The position numbers and the translations under genes are program-made. The notes under the pieces were generated by a model. The model ran no database searches. It was given only the letters and a program-made list of their open reading frames with translations, and was not told the DNA's origin. Shown piece by piece: positions 6,689-12,616 of a stretch of DNA of 27,327 bases. This DNA comes from a virus: positions 1 to 27,327 of the IMG/VR virus record IMGVR_UViG_3300005045_000040. One strand, written 5' to 3'. Each line of letters starts with the position of its first letter. The stretch's first letter is position 1.

Positions 6689-7635
6689 GGGGTCACCTTT
6701 GATTTGTTGGCTTGCTTTACATCAGGAGCAAGGTACCGATCTCGGCTGGATTTGGAAATCTCCGGCCGCAACGTCGCCGGGGGTGAAACCTTGAACACCG
6801 TGCCGCCTATTTCGACAATCTGAATTCCGCGCAAGAATGCTGAAACATCCACATCTGTACCGCTTTGCATACGTCGCTTATGCGACTCGACCAAATGAAG
6901 AATTGGGCGCTTCCGCCCGGTGCTGGTCATGGGCAAGCTGCGTGCGTATAGCAGCGACTTAATTTCTTCTTGCATACATCCAAGATGGGCGAGAGCAATC
7001 TTTTCTTGGGCTGTAATCGTCCAGCAGTGACAGCGATCTGCCAGCATTTGTAATGTGACGGACGCCCATATCCCCTTTGCCGTTGATTCATCTTCCGGCG
7101 TGGTCACTGTTGTTACTTTTGCTCCAGGTTGATACCCATGGTTATTTGATATTTGCTGCCAGCACGGTACAACCTCGCCTCTAGAAGTCACGGTGAAAAA
7201 AGTACGCTCACCCTGAATACCATCATTTTCAGCGCTCATCGTCAGCATTTCGTAGAGTGTTCCACTCTTACCAGTGCGCCAATATTGTCCAAGAGCCGAA
7301 GCTTGTTTTATATACATTGCAATCAGGTATGCAGACGGGTTTTCCACTTTTGTTTTACCTATGGGGCGAAAAGCGTACAACCCTTTGATAGGCAGTTTGT
7401 CGTTCACCAGGTCAAACGGCCAATAGCCCCCTTCATCGCCAGCCTCAAGTAGGCGTGAATTGCTAGAAATATACGGACCCTCTGATCGCAAGACGGCTAC
7501 GCGCTCGTTGGTGAGCCTATCCGCTGGTGCTGCGCCACGGTTCTTTTTTACCTTGCTTTCAAAGCACGCAATCAATGATGCTGCAACCGTATCTTCAAAG
7601 TCAGACTCAGCCCAAAAATCTTCAATTTGTTTCAT
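6685..7635 (-). CDS. Hypothetical phage protein, 316 aa
   Basis: A 316-aa protein with an acidic N-terminus (MKQIEDFWAESDFEDTVAAS) and several aromatic segments. The C-terminal region runs RKRPILHLVESHKRRMQSG, then VDVSAFLRGIQIVEIGGTVF, resembling the tail of a conserved phage family that I know only as uncharacterised. The AT content is visibly higher than in the neighbouring methyltransferase and DUF2303 genes, which suggests separate acquisition. Both ends are joined to neighbours by ATGA overlaps, so it is a stable operon member. Confidence 0.6.
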   Translation of the reverse strand: MKQIEDFWAESDFEDTVAASLIACFESKVKKNRGAAPADRLTNERVAVLRSEGPYISSNSRLLEAGDEGGYWPFDLVNDKLPIKGLYAFRPIGKTKVENPSAYLIAMYIKQASALGQYWRTGKSGTLYEMLTMSAENDGIQGERTFFTVTSRGEVVPCWQQISNNHGYQPGAKVTTVTTPEDESTAKGIWASVTLQMLADRCHCWTITAQEKIALAHLGCMQEEIKSLLYARSLPMTSTGRKRPILHLVESHKRRMQSGTDVDVSAFLRGIQIVEIGGTVFKVSPPATLRPEISKSSRDRYLAPDVKQANKSKVTP

Positions 7636-7901
7636 AACACCCCCCGCGCCATGATCGTCTTATGCCCGCGCTTGGTACGGCATTGCACGCCGCCATCTGG
7701 CAGCGGCTCAACGCTGGCGTTTTCTGACCCGCACAAGTCGCGCCGGGCCATACGCTGGGCATCCGCCACGCTGGCAGCGGTGTCGCGCGCAGCCTGCAGT
7801 TCGCTGGGGCCGTCGAGCAGGTAGCTGGTGGACAGCACCGCGGCGAACAAGGCCGCGCTGATGACAGCCAAGGCGCTATTGGTCAGGCGATGGCGGGTCA
7901 T
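7632..7901 (-). CDS. Small protein with N-terminal membrane anchor or signal (89 aa)
   Basis: MTRHRLTNSALAVISAALFA starts a positively charged n-region followed by a hydrophobic helix to about residue 28. It could be an uncleaved anchor or a signal peptide. The rest is soluble, with one CGSENASVEPLPDGGVQC segment whose two cysteines could pair outside the cytoplasm. The ATG overlaps the upstream stop. Not recognised; the location suggests an envelope-associated early phage protein. Confidence 0.55.
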   Translation of the reverse strand: MTRHRLTNSALAVISAALFAAVLSTSYLLDGPSELQAARDTAASVADAQRMARRDLCGSENASVEPLPDGGVQCRTKRGHKTIMARGVL

Positions 7902-8320
7902 GCTGGCACCGCCTCGGCATTGACAGCAACTACCACCGGCTTTCCGTACAGCTCCACCATCTCCGCCTGGCTATCGGGCACCAGCCTCCGCTGACGGATC
8001 AGTACATCACGTTTTTTGGGGTCGTGGTGGTAAAAAGCCTCCACTGGCACGCCGTATTCACGGCGCACACCGCGTGGCTCCAAGGCAACGTAGCTGCAAT
8101 CATCAACTTCAAACTCAGCATTTTTGAGTGTGTCTTTGTCAACACCAAGCAGCTCCAGCCGGTAGACAGCCTCACGCATGGCGCCGCTTTGAATATCGTT
8201 CCAGTGGTTGACGAACAGCGACACCACGAGCGTGATGTCTGGTTTACAGGAGGTGTTGCCGGGCAGAATGATGCCGACGGTGCATTTCAGCCTGAATGCG
8301 GGGTAGGTGGATAGCTTCAC
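7898..8320 (-). CDS. First gene of the early-left operon; hypothetical (140 aa, GTG start)
   Basis: The GTG at 8320 has a strong AAGGAG site (plus coordinates 8327-8332) 6-7 nt upstream and lies about 33 nt after the predicted start of the left promoter, so it should be the first gene transcribed. The product (MKLSTYPAFRLKCTVGIILP) is alpha/beta with no catalytic motif seen. FYHHDPKKRDVLIRQRRLVP is the most charged region. Family not recognised. Confidence 0.6.
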   Translation of the reverse strand: MKLSTYPAFRLKCTVGIILPGNTSCKPDITLVVSLFVNHWNDIQSGAMREAVYRLELLGVDKDTLKNAEFEVDDCSYVALEPRGVRREYGVPVEAFYHHDPKKRDVLIRQRRLVPDSQAEMVELYGKPVVVAVNAEAVPA

Positions 8321-8360
8321 TTGTCACTCCTTGCCCGCCGAATTGCGGGGTTGGAGTGGA

Positions 8361-8388
8361 TTATTAGGCATTACCTACACAAAAGCAA
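8361..8388 (-). promoter_or_regulatory. Early-left promoter
   Basis: Read on the minus strand, TTGCTT (8388-8383) is followed after 16 nt by TAATAA (8366-8361). Transcription would start near 8354 and give a leader of about 33 nt before the GTG at 8320. Both hexamers lie inside or beside operator palindromes, so repressor binding would block polymerase. The same elements recur in the right promoter at 10186-10214. Confidence 0.65.
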
Positions 8389-8400
8389 GGCATTGCCTAA
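8364..8400. promoter_or_regulatory. Left operator pair (two 15-bp palindromes)
   Basis: TTAGGCATTACCTAC (8364-8378) and CAAGGCATTGCCTAA (8386-8400) are 15-bp near-palindromes with half-site TTAGGCA and centres 22 bp apart, two helical turns. They overlap the -10 and -35 of the left promoter. The same half-sites occur in the repressor/cro intergenic region, so both modules are probably bound by the same repressor and Cro-like protein. Confidence 0.75.
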
Positions 8401-8450
8401 ATATTTTTTCAATGCTTCACTGAAACCCTGTAAATCTCAGGGAGTGTTAA

Positions 8451-8798
8451 GTGAAAAAAGTAGTTTTTATGTGCGCTGCGGGTCTCGTATTGGTTACGAC
8501 GGCCAGCGCAAATCCGGCGCACACGCAAATTTCAGCTTTAAGCGAAAGCCAACGAAACGAATTGTTTTCAAAGCTGTTGACAGCCGAAACACCATTATGC
8601 AAAACGGTCAGTGAGACTTTTTATCAAGGGAGCGACAAACAAGGGAACGCATATTGGAACGCCAAGTGTCTAAAAAAGAAGGCGTTCCAAATACAGATAG
8701 CCAACAATGCAACAGGATCAACAAAGCTATTGGACTGCGCTGTCATCAAAACTTTGAATGCACCAAGTTGCTTTAAACGCATACCAGGTTCACTATGA
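8451..8798 (+). CDS. Secreted small protein (115 aa), likely lysogen-expressed accessory gene
   Basis: GTG start at 8451 with GGGAG about 6 nt upstream. Residues 1-21 (MKKVVFMCAAGLVLVTTASA) form a typical signal peptide, with cleavage likely after ASA. The mature ~95 residues contain four cysteines (in PLCKTVSE, AKCLKKKA, LLDCAVIK, PSCFKRIP) that could make two disulfides in the periplasm. It is transcribed away from the left operon, starting just outside the left operator pair, in AT-richer DNA. No family recognised. A lysogenic-conversion role is inferred from position and export. Confidence 0.65.
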   Translation: MKKVVFMCAAGLVLVTTASANPAHTQISALSESQRNELFSKLLTAETPLCKTVSETFYQGSDKQGNAYWNAKCLKKKAFQIQIANNATGSTKLLDCAVIKTLNAPSCFKRIPGSL

Positions 8799-8926
8799 AG
8801 TTCGCTTTGAAATTGATGTTTCTAGCAATCATTTTTATCTGCGTAAATACGTGGGCGCACAGCGGGCGAACTGACAAGCACGGCTGTCATAGGCAAAAAT
8901 CCACAAATACCAGGCACTGTCACTAA
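8795..8926 (+). CDS. 43-aa exported HxGCH mini-protein
   Basis: A short frame from ATG 8795 to TAA 8924-8926 overlaps the stop of the preceding gene as ATGA. Residues 1-21 (MKFALKLMFLAIIFICVNTW) are a signal peptide ending near WAH. The mature part contains HSGRTDKHGCHRQKSTN and ends RHCH. Short exported proteins with AHSG-x-x-D-x-x-GCH...YHCH are a recurring type in phages and plasmids, often near nuclease genes. The His/Cys pattern suggests a metal-binding knuckle. Too short for routine gene calling but well supported by coupling and motif. Confidence 0.6.
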   Translation: MKFALKLMFLAIIFICVNTWAHSGRTDKHGCHRQKSTNTRHCH

Positions 8927-8941
8927 ACGCTCAAGCGGGTT

Positions 8942-9235
8942 TTATTTATAAATCACTTTGCACCCTTTGCGCTCCCATTTATCCTTAGCCTTCCCCTTGG
9001 CGATTTTCTGCCACTGCATGTTGCTGGGCCGATCAGGACCACCACACGCCAGCGGTTTGATGTGGTCGATAACATAGCCTTTGCATGGTCCCTTGCGCGC
9101 GCCATTGTCCGGGCAGGGGTGCTGGTATTTGAATTCGATTTTGGCGCTCTGGCTGCGCTTGATGCGGGCATCGGCGGGCGAGCTGGAGATCAGCGCGGCA
9201 AAGATTAAAACGACGCCGGTAAGATTCATTTTCAT
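8942..9235 (-). CDS. Secreted HNH endonuclease (97 aa)
   Basis: Residues 1-23 (MKMNLTGVVLIFAALISSSP, then ADA) look like a signal peptide. The mature part has an HNH core: the motif VIDHIKPLACGGPD (His58), then SNMQWQ (Asn72) and a downstream WERKGC. Cysteines at 41, 51, 64 and 92 could form a structural zinc site or disulfides. An exported HNH nuclease would act in the periplasm or outside, for example on incoming or extracellular DNA. It is convergent with the HxGCH mini-protein, 15 nt apart. The ATG overlaps the stop of the membrane zinc-ribbon gene (ATGA). HNH assignment is firm; export is predicted by eye. Confidence 0.75.
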   Translation of the reverse strand: MKMNLTGVVLIFAALISSSPADARIKRSQSAKIEFKYQHPCPDNGARKGPCKGYVIDHIKPLACGGPDRPSNMQWQKIAKGKAKDKWERKGCKVIYK

Positions 9236-9648
9236 AAATGCATCAAGAAAAAAGGCGCTCCCAAAAGAATCACAAAAATCACAACAATCGCCAACACAAC
9301 CTGGCCCCAGTTTTTCCCTAAATAAACACCTGTTTCGTATGATGCGTGTGACGGACGGACTACAGGCTCATTGATTAATGGCGGTATCAGAGCAGTACCG
9401 CAGTGCTTGCATTTGCGGGCGTCTGGCAACACCCATTCACGACAATCAGGACACCTTACATGAGTCTTTTCTGTAGGAACGGTTTCTTTTGGGTGTTTCA
9501 GATCGTCAGCGACGGCGCAAAAAATAAAACCAAGCAGCGGACTCAGTAGCATGGACAAAAGGAACCAACCGAACCCTGAGCGTCCCTTGGAGGAGCCATA
9601 GGCCCCAACAGCGATGGCAAACACAAACCACGTGAAAAATATACTCAT
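9232..9648 (-). CDS. Membrane protein with cytoplasmic zinc ribbon (138 aa)
   Basis: Hydrophobic helices are visible at about 3-18, 26-47 and 115-136. Between the second and third lies a zinc ribbon, CPDC (66-69) and CKHC (80-83). A ribosome site GGAGG precedes the ATG at 9648. The layout suggests an inner-membrane protein with a metal-binding loop. It is encoded with the secreted HNH nuclease, next to the repressor on the same strand, so it may be expressed in the lysogen. A superinfection-exclusion role would fit the place but nothing in the sequence proves it. Confidence 0.65.
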   Translation of the reverse strand: MSIFFTWFVFAIAVGAYGSSKGRSGFGWFLLSMLLSPLLGFIFCAVADDLKHPKETVPTEKTHVRCPDCREWVLPDARKCKHCGTALIPPLINEPVVRPSHASYETGVYLGKNWGQVVLAIVVIFVILLGAPFFLMHL

Positions 9649-9710
9649 TGCTCCTCCATCAAAAAATTGACTTCATCGCCAGAGCATATTTCATCTTGTG
9701 GCGGGTGGAA

Positions 9711-9727
9711 AAAATCAAATTGATTTT
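9711..9727. other. AT-rich 17-bp palindrome between repressor and membrane gene
   Basis: AAAATCAA-A-TTGATTTT is a perfect palindrome with 8-bp arms, followed on the minus strand by two more T. It lies downstream of the repressor stop and upstream of the membrane-protein start. It could be a weak terminator for the repressor message or a binding site for another regulator. TTGACA on the minus strand just upstream could be a -35 element, but no good -10 follows. Confidence 0.4.
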
Positions 9728-9749
9728 GTGTGTAATTAATGCAAAATTG

Positions 9750-10145
9750 TCAAGCCGCATTGCGCCTGGCCAACAGTTCATCTATCACCTGGTCGTAGTG
9801 CTGTTTTTTCTCCGTAAGGGTCCGAATGAGTTCGTCTTGTTCTTTAGCAGGAAGACCCTCGAACAATTGCAGCAAGATTTTGTGTCGAGGGTCTGTGCCC
9901 GCATAAGGTGCCTGTTCTTCGGCCGCCTGTATGCTTTCTTCGGGAAAATCAAGCCACCACGTGAGTGGTTTGCCAGATATTTCGGCTAATTTTGGGTAAT
10001 GCTTCTTGTGGATGCGACCGTGTGCATACCAGTCATACACCGATGGTGGTTTCACATCAAATAACTCGGCCACTTGAGCAGGTTTTAACCCGAGGCGTTC
10101 GGCTTCTTGTTTGAGTTTGACTCCCATATGCTCTTGTTTTTTCAT
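9750..10145 (-). CDS. Prophage repressor, short HTH type without protease domain (131 aa)
   Basis: Residues about 13-46 form a Cro/CI-type helix-turn-helix (AERLGLKPAQVAELFDVKPP, then SVYDWYAHGRI). A segment TWWLDFPEE follows and then a helical C-terminus (LLQLFEGLPAKEQDELIRTL) likely for dimerisation. There is no S24/LexA-type Ser-Lys peptidase domain, so RecA-driven self-cleavage is not expected. The frame is open upstream to 10592, but that region is the oppositely oriented cro gene. The ATG at 10145 (MKKQEHMGVK) is preferred; the ATG at 10127, preceded by AAGAG, is the alternative. It is divergent from the Cro-like gene with operators in between, the standard immunity layout. Confidence 0.75.
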   Translation of the reverse strand: MKKQEHMGVKLKQEAERLGLKPAQVAELFDVKPPSVYDWYAHGRIHKKHYPKLAEISGKPLTWWLDFPEESIQAAEEQAPYAGTDPRHKILLQLFEGLPAKEQDELIRTLTEKKQHYDQVIDELLARRNAA

Positions 10146-10153
10146 GGGCGGAA

Positions 10154-10211
10154 TTAGGCAGTCTGAAAATAAATTCGGCAATGCCTTGCTTTTAATGTAG
10201 GTAATGCCTAA
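10154..10211. promoter_or_regulatory. Right operators between repressor and cro-like genes
   Basis: Two full 15-bp near-palindromes, TTCGGCAATGCCTTG (10174-10188) and GTAGGTAATGCCTAA (10197-10211), have centres 23 bp apart. A third site with one good half (TTAGGCA, 10154-10160) is centred about 20 bp further left, next to the repressor start. Three spaced sites recall the OR1-OR3 arrangement of lambda. The third could control the repressor's own promoter (for example TTGCCG then CCTAAT with 17-nt spacing on the minus strand). Confidence 0.75.
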
Positions 10212-10214
10212 TAA
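10186..10214 (+). promoter_or_regulatory. Early-right promoter
   Basis: TTGCTT (10186-10191), a 17-nt spacer and TAATAA (10209-10214). The start point is expected near 10220-10223, which coincides with the ATG of the Cro-like gene at 10222. Both elements are covered by operator palindromes. The module is almost identical to the early-left promoter at 8361-8388, apart from one base in spacer length. Confidence 0.65.
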
Positions 10215-10221
10215 TGGAGGC

Positions 10222-10500
10222 ATGAAACACATTTCTCCGATCGAAAGGGCCGCAACGATGGTCGGTGGCTTGACGTCGCTTGCACGCATGTTAGGTGTCG
10301 CACCGCCAACAGTGCATGAGTGGAAAACACTGAAGCGACAGGTGCCACCCGCGCGGTGTGTGTCCATTACCCGTATCACAAACGGCGTTATCACACTGCA
10401 GGAGCTTAGGCCAAACGACTGGCAGGATTTCTGGCCCGAGCTGGCCACCCCCGCCACCCTTTCCCAACCAGCTACCCAAGCCGTAGCGCAGGGGGTTTGA
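10222..10500 (+). CDS. Cro/YdaS-like DNA-binding protein (92 aa)
   Basis: The product MKHISPIERAATMVGGLTSL reads as a YdaS/Cro-type helix-turn-helix: GGLTSLARMLGVAPPTVHEW (15-34) is the HTH core, VPPARCVSITRITNGVITLQ the following helices, and LRPNDWQDFWPEL a tail typical of phage Cro-like proteins. It is the first gene on the rightward transcript, divergent from the repressor. An in-frame ATG at 10204 lies upstream of the predicted transcription start and inside an operator, so it is not used here. It likely competes with the repressor for the shared operators. Confidence 0.8.
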   Translation: MKHISPIERAATMVGGLTSLARMLGVAPPTVHEWKTLKRQVPPARCVSITRITNGVITLQELRPNDWQDFWPELATPATLSQPATQAVAQGV

Positions 10501-10501
10501 C

Positions 10502-10738
10502 ATGGATGGGTCACGCGCAATGCTTGAGGTTGAAGTTTCCAACAACAAGCTGACCATGATCTCCTGGCTCCCTGTTGCCCAGGCCGCATCATGTATGGCG
10601 GCGGTGGCTGTCGCCTGGGTTAACCGGGGTTGCGCTCCCGAATGTCGGTGTACGGGCATGCCGAGCACGCAAAGTGATCCTGGCGCACACCCATGCTGCC
10701 CCACGGCTCCGGTGCCGGTTCGCTGCGCAGAAGTTTGA
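10502..10738 (+). CDS. Doubtful small ORF after the Cro-like gene (78 aa)
   Basis: The ATG at 10502 follows the Cro-like stop by 1 nt and has AGGGGG 6 nt upstream, which argues for translation. The first ~40 residues look possible (MDGSRAMLEVEVSNNKLTMI). The second half is Cys/Pro-rich and overlaps by 118 nt the better-supported minus-strand gene at 10620-10907. One of the two frames is probably a shadow in the overlap. Kept only as a candidate. Confidence 0.25.
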   Translation: MDGSRAMLEVEVSNNKLTMISWLPVAQAASCMAAVAVAWVNRGCAPECRCTGMPSTQSDPGAHPCCPTAPVPVRCAEV

Positions 10739-10907
10739 ACGCCATGGCTCTGCAACTCGGACACTGCTCGCCTGTCGCTGGATTTAGTCGGCTCTCCAGT
10801 GCGTTGATGCGCCTCTCCAGTTCCTCCACTTGTGTTGGCAAGTTTTGCAGGCGCTTCCATGAAGGGATGCGCTCCAGCGCCTTCATGACGTCTTCCAGTA
10901 TTCCCAT
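10620..10907 (-). CDS. Coiled-coil zinc-ribbon protein on the opposite strand (95 aa)
   Basis: The N-terminal half is a clear coiled coil (LPTQVEELERRINALESRL, residues 24-42). The C-terminal half is a zinc ribbon, CPSC near 49 and CSAC near 81 (FACSACPYTDIRERNPG). AAGGGG precedes the ATG at 10907. This two-part layout is common in small phage proteins encoded against the direction of the early-right genes. Being antisense to the rightward transcript, it may be expressed in the lysogen. Function unknown. Confidence 0.65.
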   Translation of the reverse strand: MGILEDVMKALERIPSWKRLQNLPTQVEELERRINALESRLNPATGEQCPSCRAMAFKLLRSEPAPEPWGSMGVRQDHFACSACPYTDIRERNPG

Positions 10908-11051
10908 GAGCGCCCCTTTTGCTGATATTGGTTGTGTGAGAACACCATTGTCCTGCAGCCGGGGCGCTCACCCCATCACCACCCGCCGCCACAAAGCCCG
11001 CACCGTCTCGCCGGCGGTTGAACTCCCCAACCGTCATGATGCTGCCCGCCA

Positions 11052-11080
11052 CAGGGCCAGCAGCGGCGTCTCTGGCCCTG
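11052..11080 (+). other. GC-rich hairpin in the leader of the CII-like gene
   Basis: CAGGGCCAG (11052-11060) pairs perfectly with CTGGCCCTG (11072-11080) across an 11-nt loop. No U-tract follows, so it is not a standard intrinsic terminator. It sits in the 267-nt stretch 10908-11174, which otherwise holds no convincing gene, about 95 nt before the CII-like start. It could be an attenuation, antitermination or antisense-RNA structure. Confidence 0.45.
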
Positions 11081-11174
11081 CGGTGGGTGGTGTTTGTGTT
11101 GGTGCGGTGCATGGCCGCAGTGTGCGTGCACACCATAGTTTTGAAAACCACCATGTTTTTTAAGAGGTAGTGAT

Positions 11175-11630
11175 ATGCGTAGTACTTACATTGCAATGAT
11201 TAAAGCCACACCCGGCGGGTGGGATGTGATGTGCGCGTCATTGGGCATGACCCGTGACGCACTAGAAAACCGCATTTATGAGCGTCGTGGCCAGTCTGTG
11301 TGTGTGCATTTGGCGCAGCAAATGCAGACGGTTTCAGGCACGACGCTTTGGGCCGAAGCGGTAGCCCAGCAGGCCGGTGGCACGTTTGTCAAACTGCCCG
11401 ATACCGGGCCGATTGGCAATGAGGAATTGCTGGCCAAGTTTAATGATCTGTACTCTGAGATCGGGCGTTTGTCCCAGGTGTTTCAGTCGGCAATATTGGA
11501 CGACGACATCAACCCTGGTGAGCGCCACACCCTGGAGCATGTGGGTCACCAAGTCAACCGAAAAACGCTTGAGCTGTTGGGTGTGGCGTTTAAGGTGTTT
11601 TGTAAGCAGGACGAAAGCAATCGGGTCTGA
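11175..11630 (+). CDS. CII/YmfL-like phage regulatory protein (151 aa)
   Basis: The N-terminal region (MIKATPGGWDVMCASLGMTR, about 8-27, then DALENRIYERRGQSVCVHLA) matches the YmfL/phage CII-type regulator pattern, with a helix-turn-helix in the first 60 residues. The remaining part is helical (LSQVFQSAILDDDINPGERH) and may oligomerise. AGAGG (11164-11168) precedes the ATG at 11175. As the gene between cro and the replication genes, it occupies the cII position of lambda and may influence the lysis-lysogeny choice. Its stop overlaps the primase ATG. Confidence 0.75.
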   Translation: MRSTYIAMIKATPGGWDVMCASLGMTRDALENRIYERRGQSVCVHLAQQMQTVSGTTLWAEAVAQQAGGTFVKLPDTGPIGNEELLAKFNDLYSEIGRLSQVFQSAILDDDINPGERHTLEHVGHQVNRKTLELLGVAFKVFCKQDESNRV

Positions 11631-12616
11631 TGGACAACTACGCTGAGGTGGTTCACCAAATGCAGGCCTTTGGCGTGGTTTTCCGCGACAAGGATTTGCC
11701 CTTGGTGGTAGATGAACCCAAGCGCCGGGGCTGTGGCCTCAAAGGCAAGTGGTGGTACTGGCTGCGTACCTTTCGCCCCGATGCCGGGGGCAATTTCATT
11801 GTGGGCCGGTTTGGCAGCTACAAGTCGGGCTAGAGTGAAAAGGTCGATGTCGACTGGAAGCCGCTTAACGACGCCGAACAAAAACGCCGCCAGGCCGAAC
11901 ATGACGCCGCTCGGGCGGTGGCCACCGCCGCCCGCGTGGCTGAGGCCGAGCTAGCTGCGCTCAGTGCTACTGACCTGTGGCGCCGGGCGTCAAAGCAGGG
12001 CAGTTCACCCTACCTGGCGCGCAAGGGTGTATTGGGTGAGGCCTGCCGCTACTTGCCCGGTGGTGAGCTACTGGTGCCGCTGTTGCGCTACGACTGGCCT
12101 CGTGATCAGGCGCTGCGGGGCGTGCAGCGCATCAAGCCCGATGGCGGCAAGATGTTCACACCGGGTTTTGCCAAGGCGGGCTGCGCTGTACGTCTGGGTG
12201 ACGCTGTGGATGGATTCATCATTTTGATTTGCGAGGGCTATGCCACCGGCCTGACGCTGCGCATGGCTACGCAGTACACGCTGGCGGTGTACGTGGCGCT
12301 GGACGCTGGCAACCTGCAGCATGTGGTGCCCCTGGTGCGCTCAATGCACCCAACATGCCGAATTCTGATTTGTGCCGACGATGATTACCGCACCCGCGAC
12401 CATGCGGGCGCTCTCAATAACCCTGGGCGCGCAGCGGCGCTCAAAGTTGCCAAGACGGTGGTGGGTTGTGACCTGCTTTGGCCCATTTTCCCAATGGCAG
12501 GCCGCGGCCCCAAAGACACCGATTTCAATGACCTGCACCATGCACATGGGTTAGAGGTGGTTACCCGCCAGATTTCCAGCGTGCTGCGTGCCATAAGGAC
12601 AAAACACCATGGTTGA
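11630..12616 (+). pseudogene. Toprim-domain phage primase interrupted by an in-frame TAG
   Basis: From ATG 11630 the frame reads KWWYWLRTFRPDAGGNFIVG, then GSYKSG, and stops at TAG (11831-11833, codon 68). Translation continues in the same frame as SEKVDVDWKPLNDAEQKRRQ and on through a long linker. A Toprim domain follows with the catalytic Glu in ICEGYAT (residue ~202) and the acidic motif ICADDD (250-252), then FNDLHHAHGLEV. Homologs I recall have Gln at the stop position (GSYKSGQSEKV type), so a single CAG-to-TAG change explains it. The full product would be 328 aa. The tail could restart at ATG 11918 and keep the Toprim domain without the N-terminal part. It may still be partly active, suppressed, or a sequence error. 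Confidence 0.75.

Noticed and set aside
10204-10221. ATG at 10204 as the Cro-like start
   Set aside because: It lies inside the operator and the -10 region, upstream of the expected transcription start.
9750-10592. 280-aa version of the repressor starting at 10592
   Set aside because: Its first ~150 codons run through the operators and the oppositely oriented Cro-like gene; the HTH protein starts at 10145 or 10127.
11831-11833. TAG reassigned as a sense codon throughout the phage
   Set aside because: Other genes end normally at TAG (for example those ending at 24090, 25583 and 5870 on the minus strand), so a phage-wide code change does not fit.
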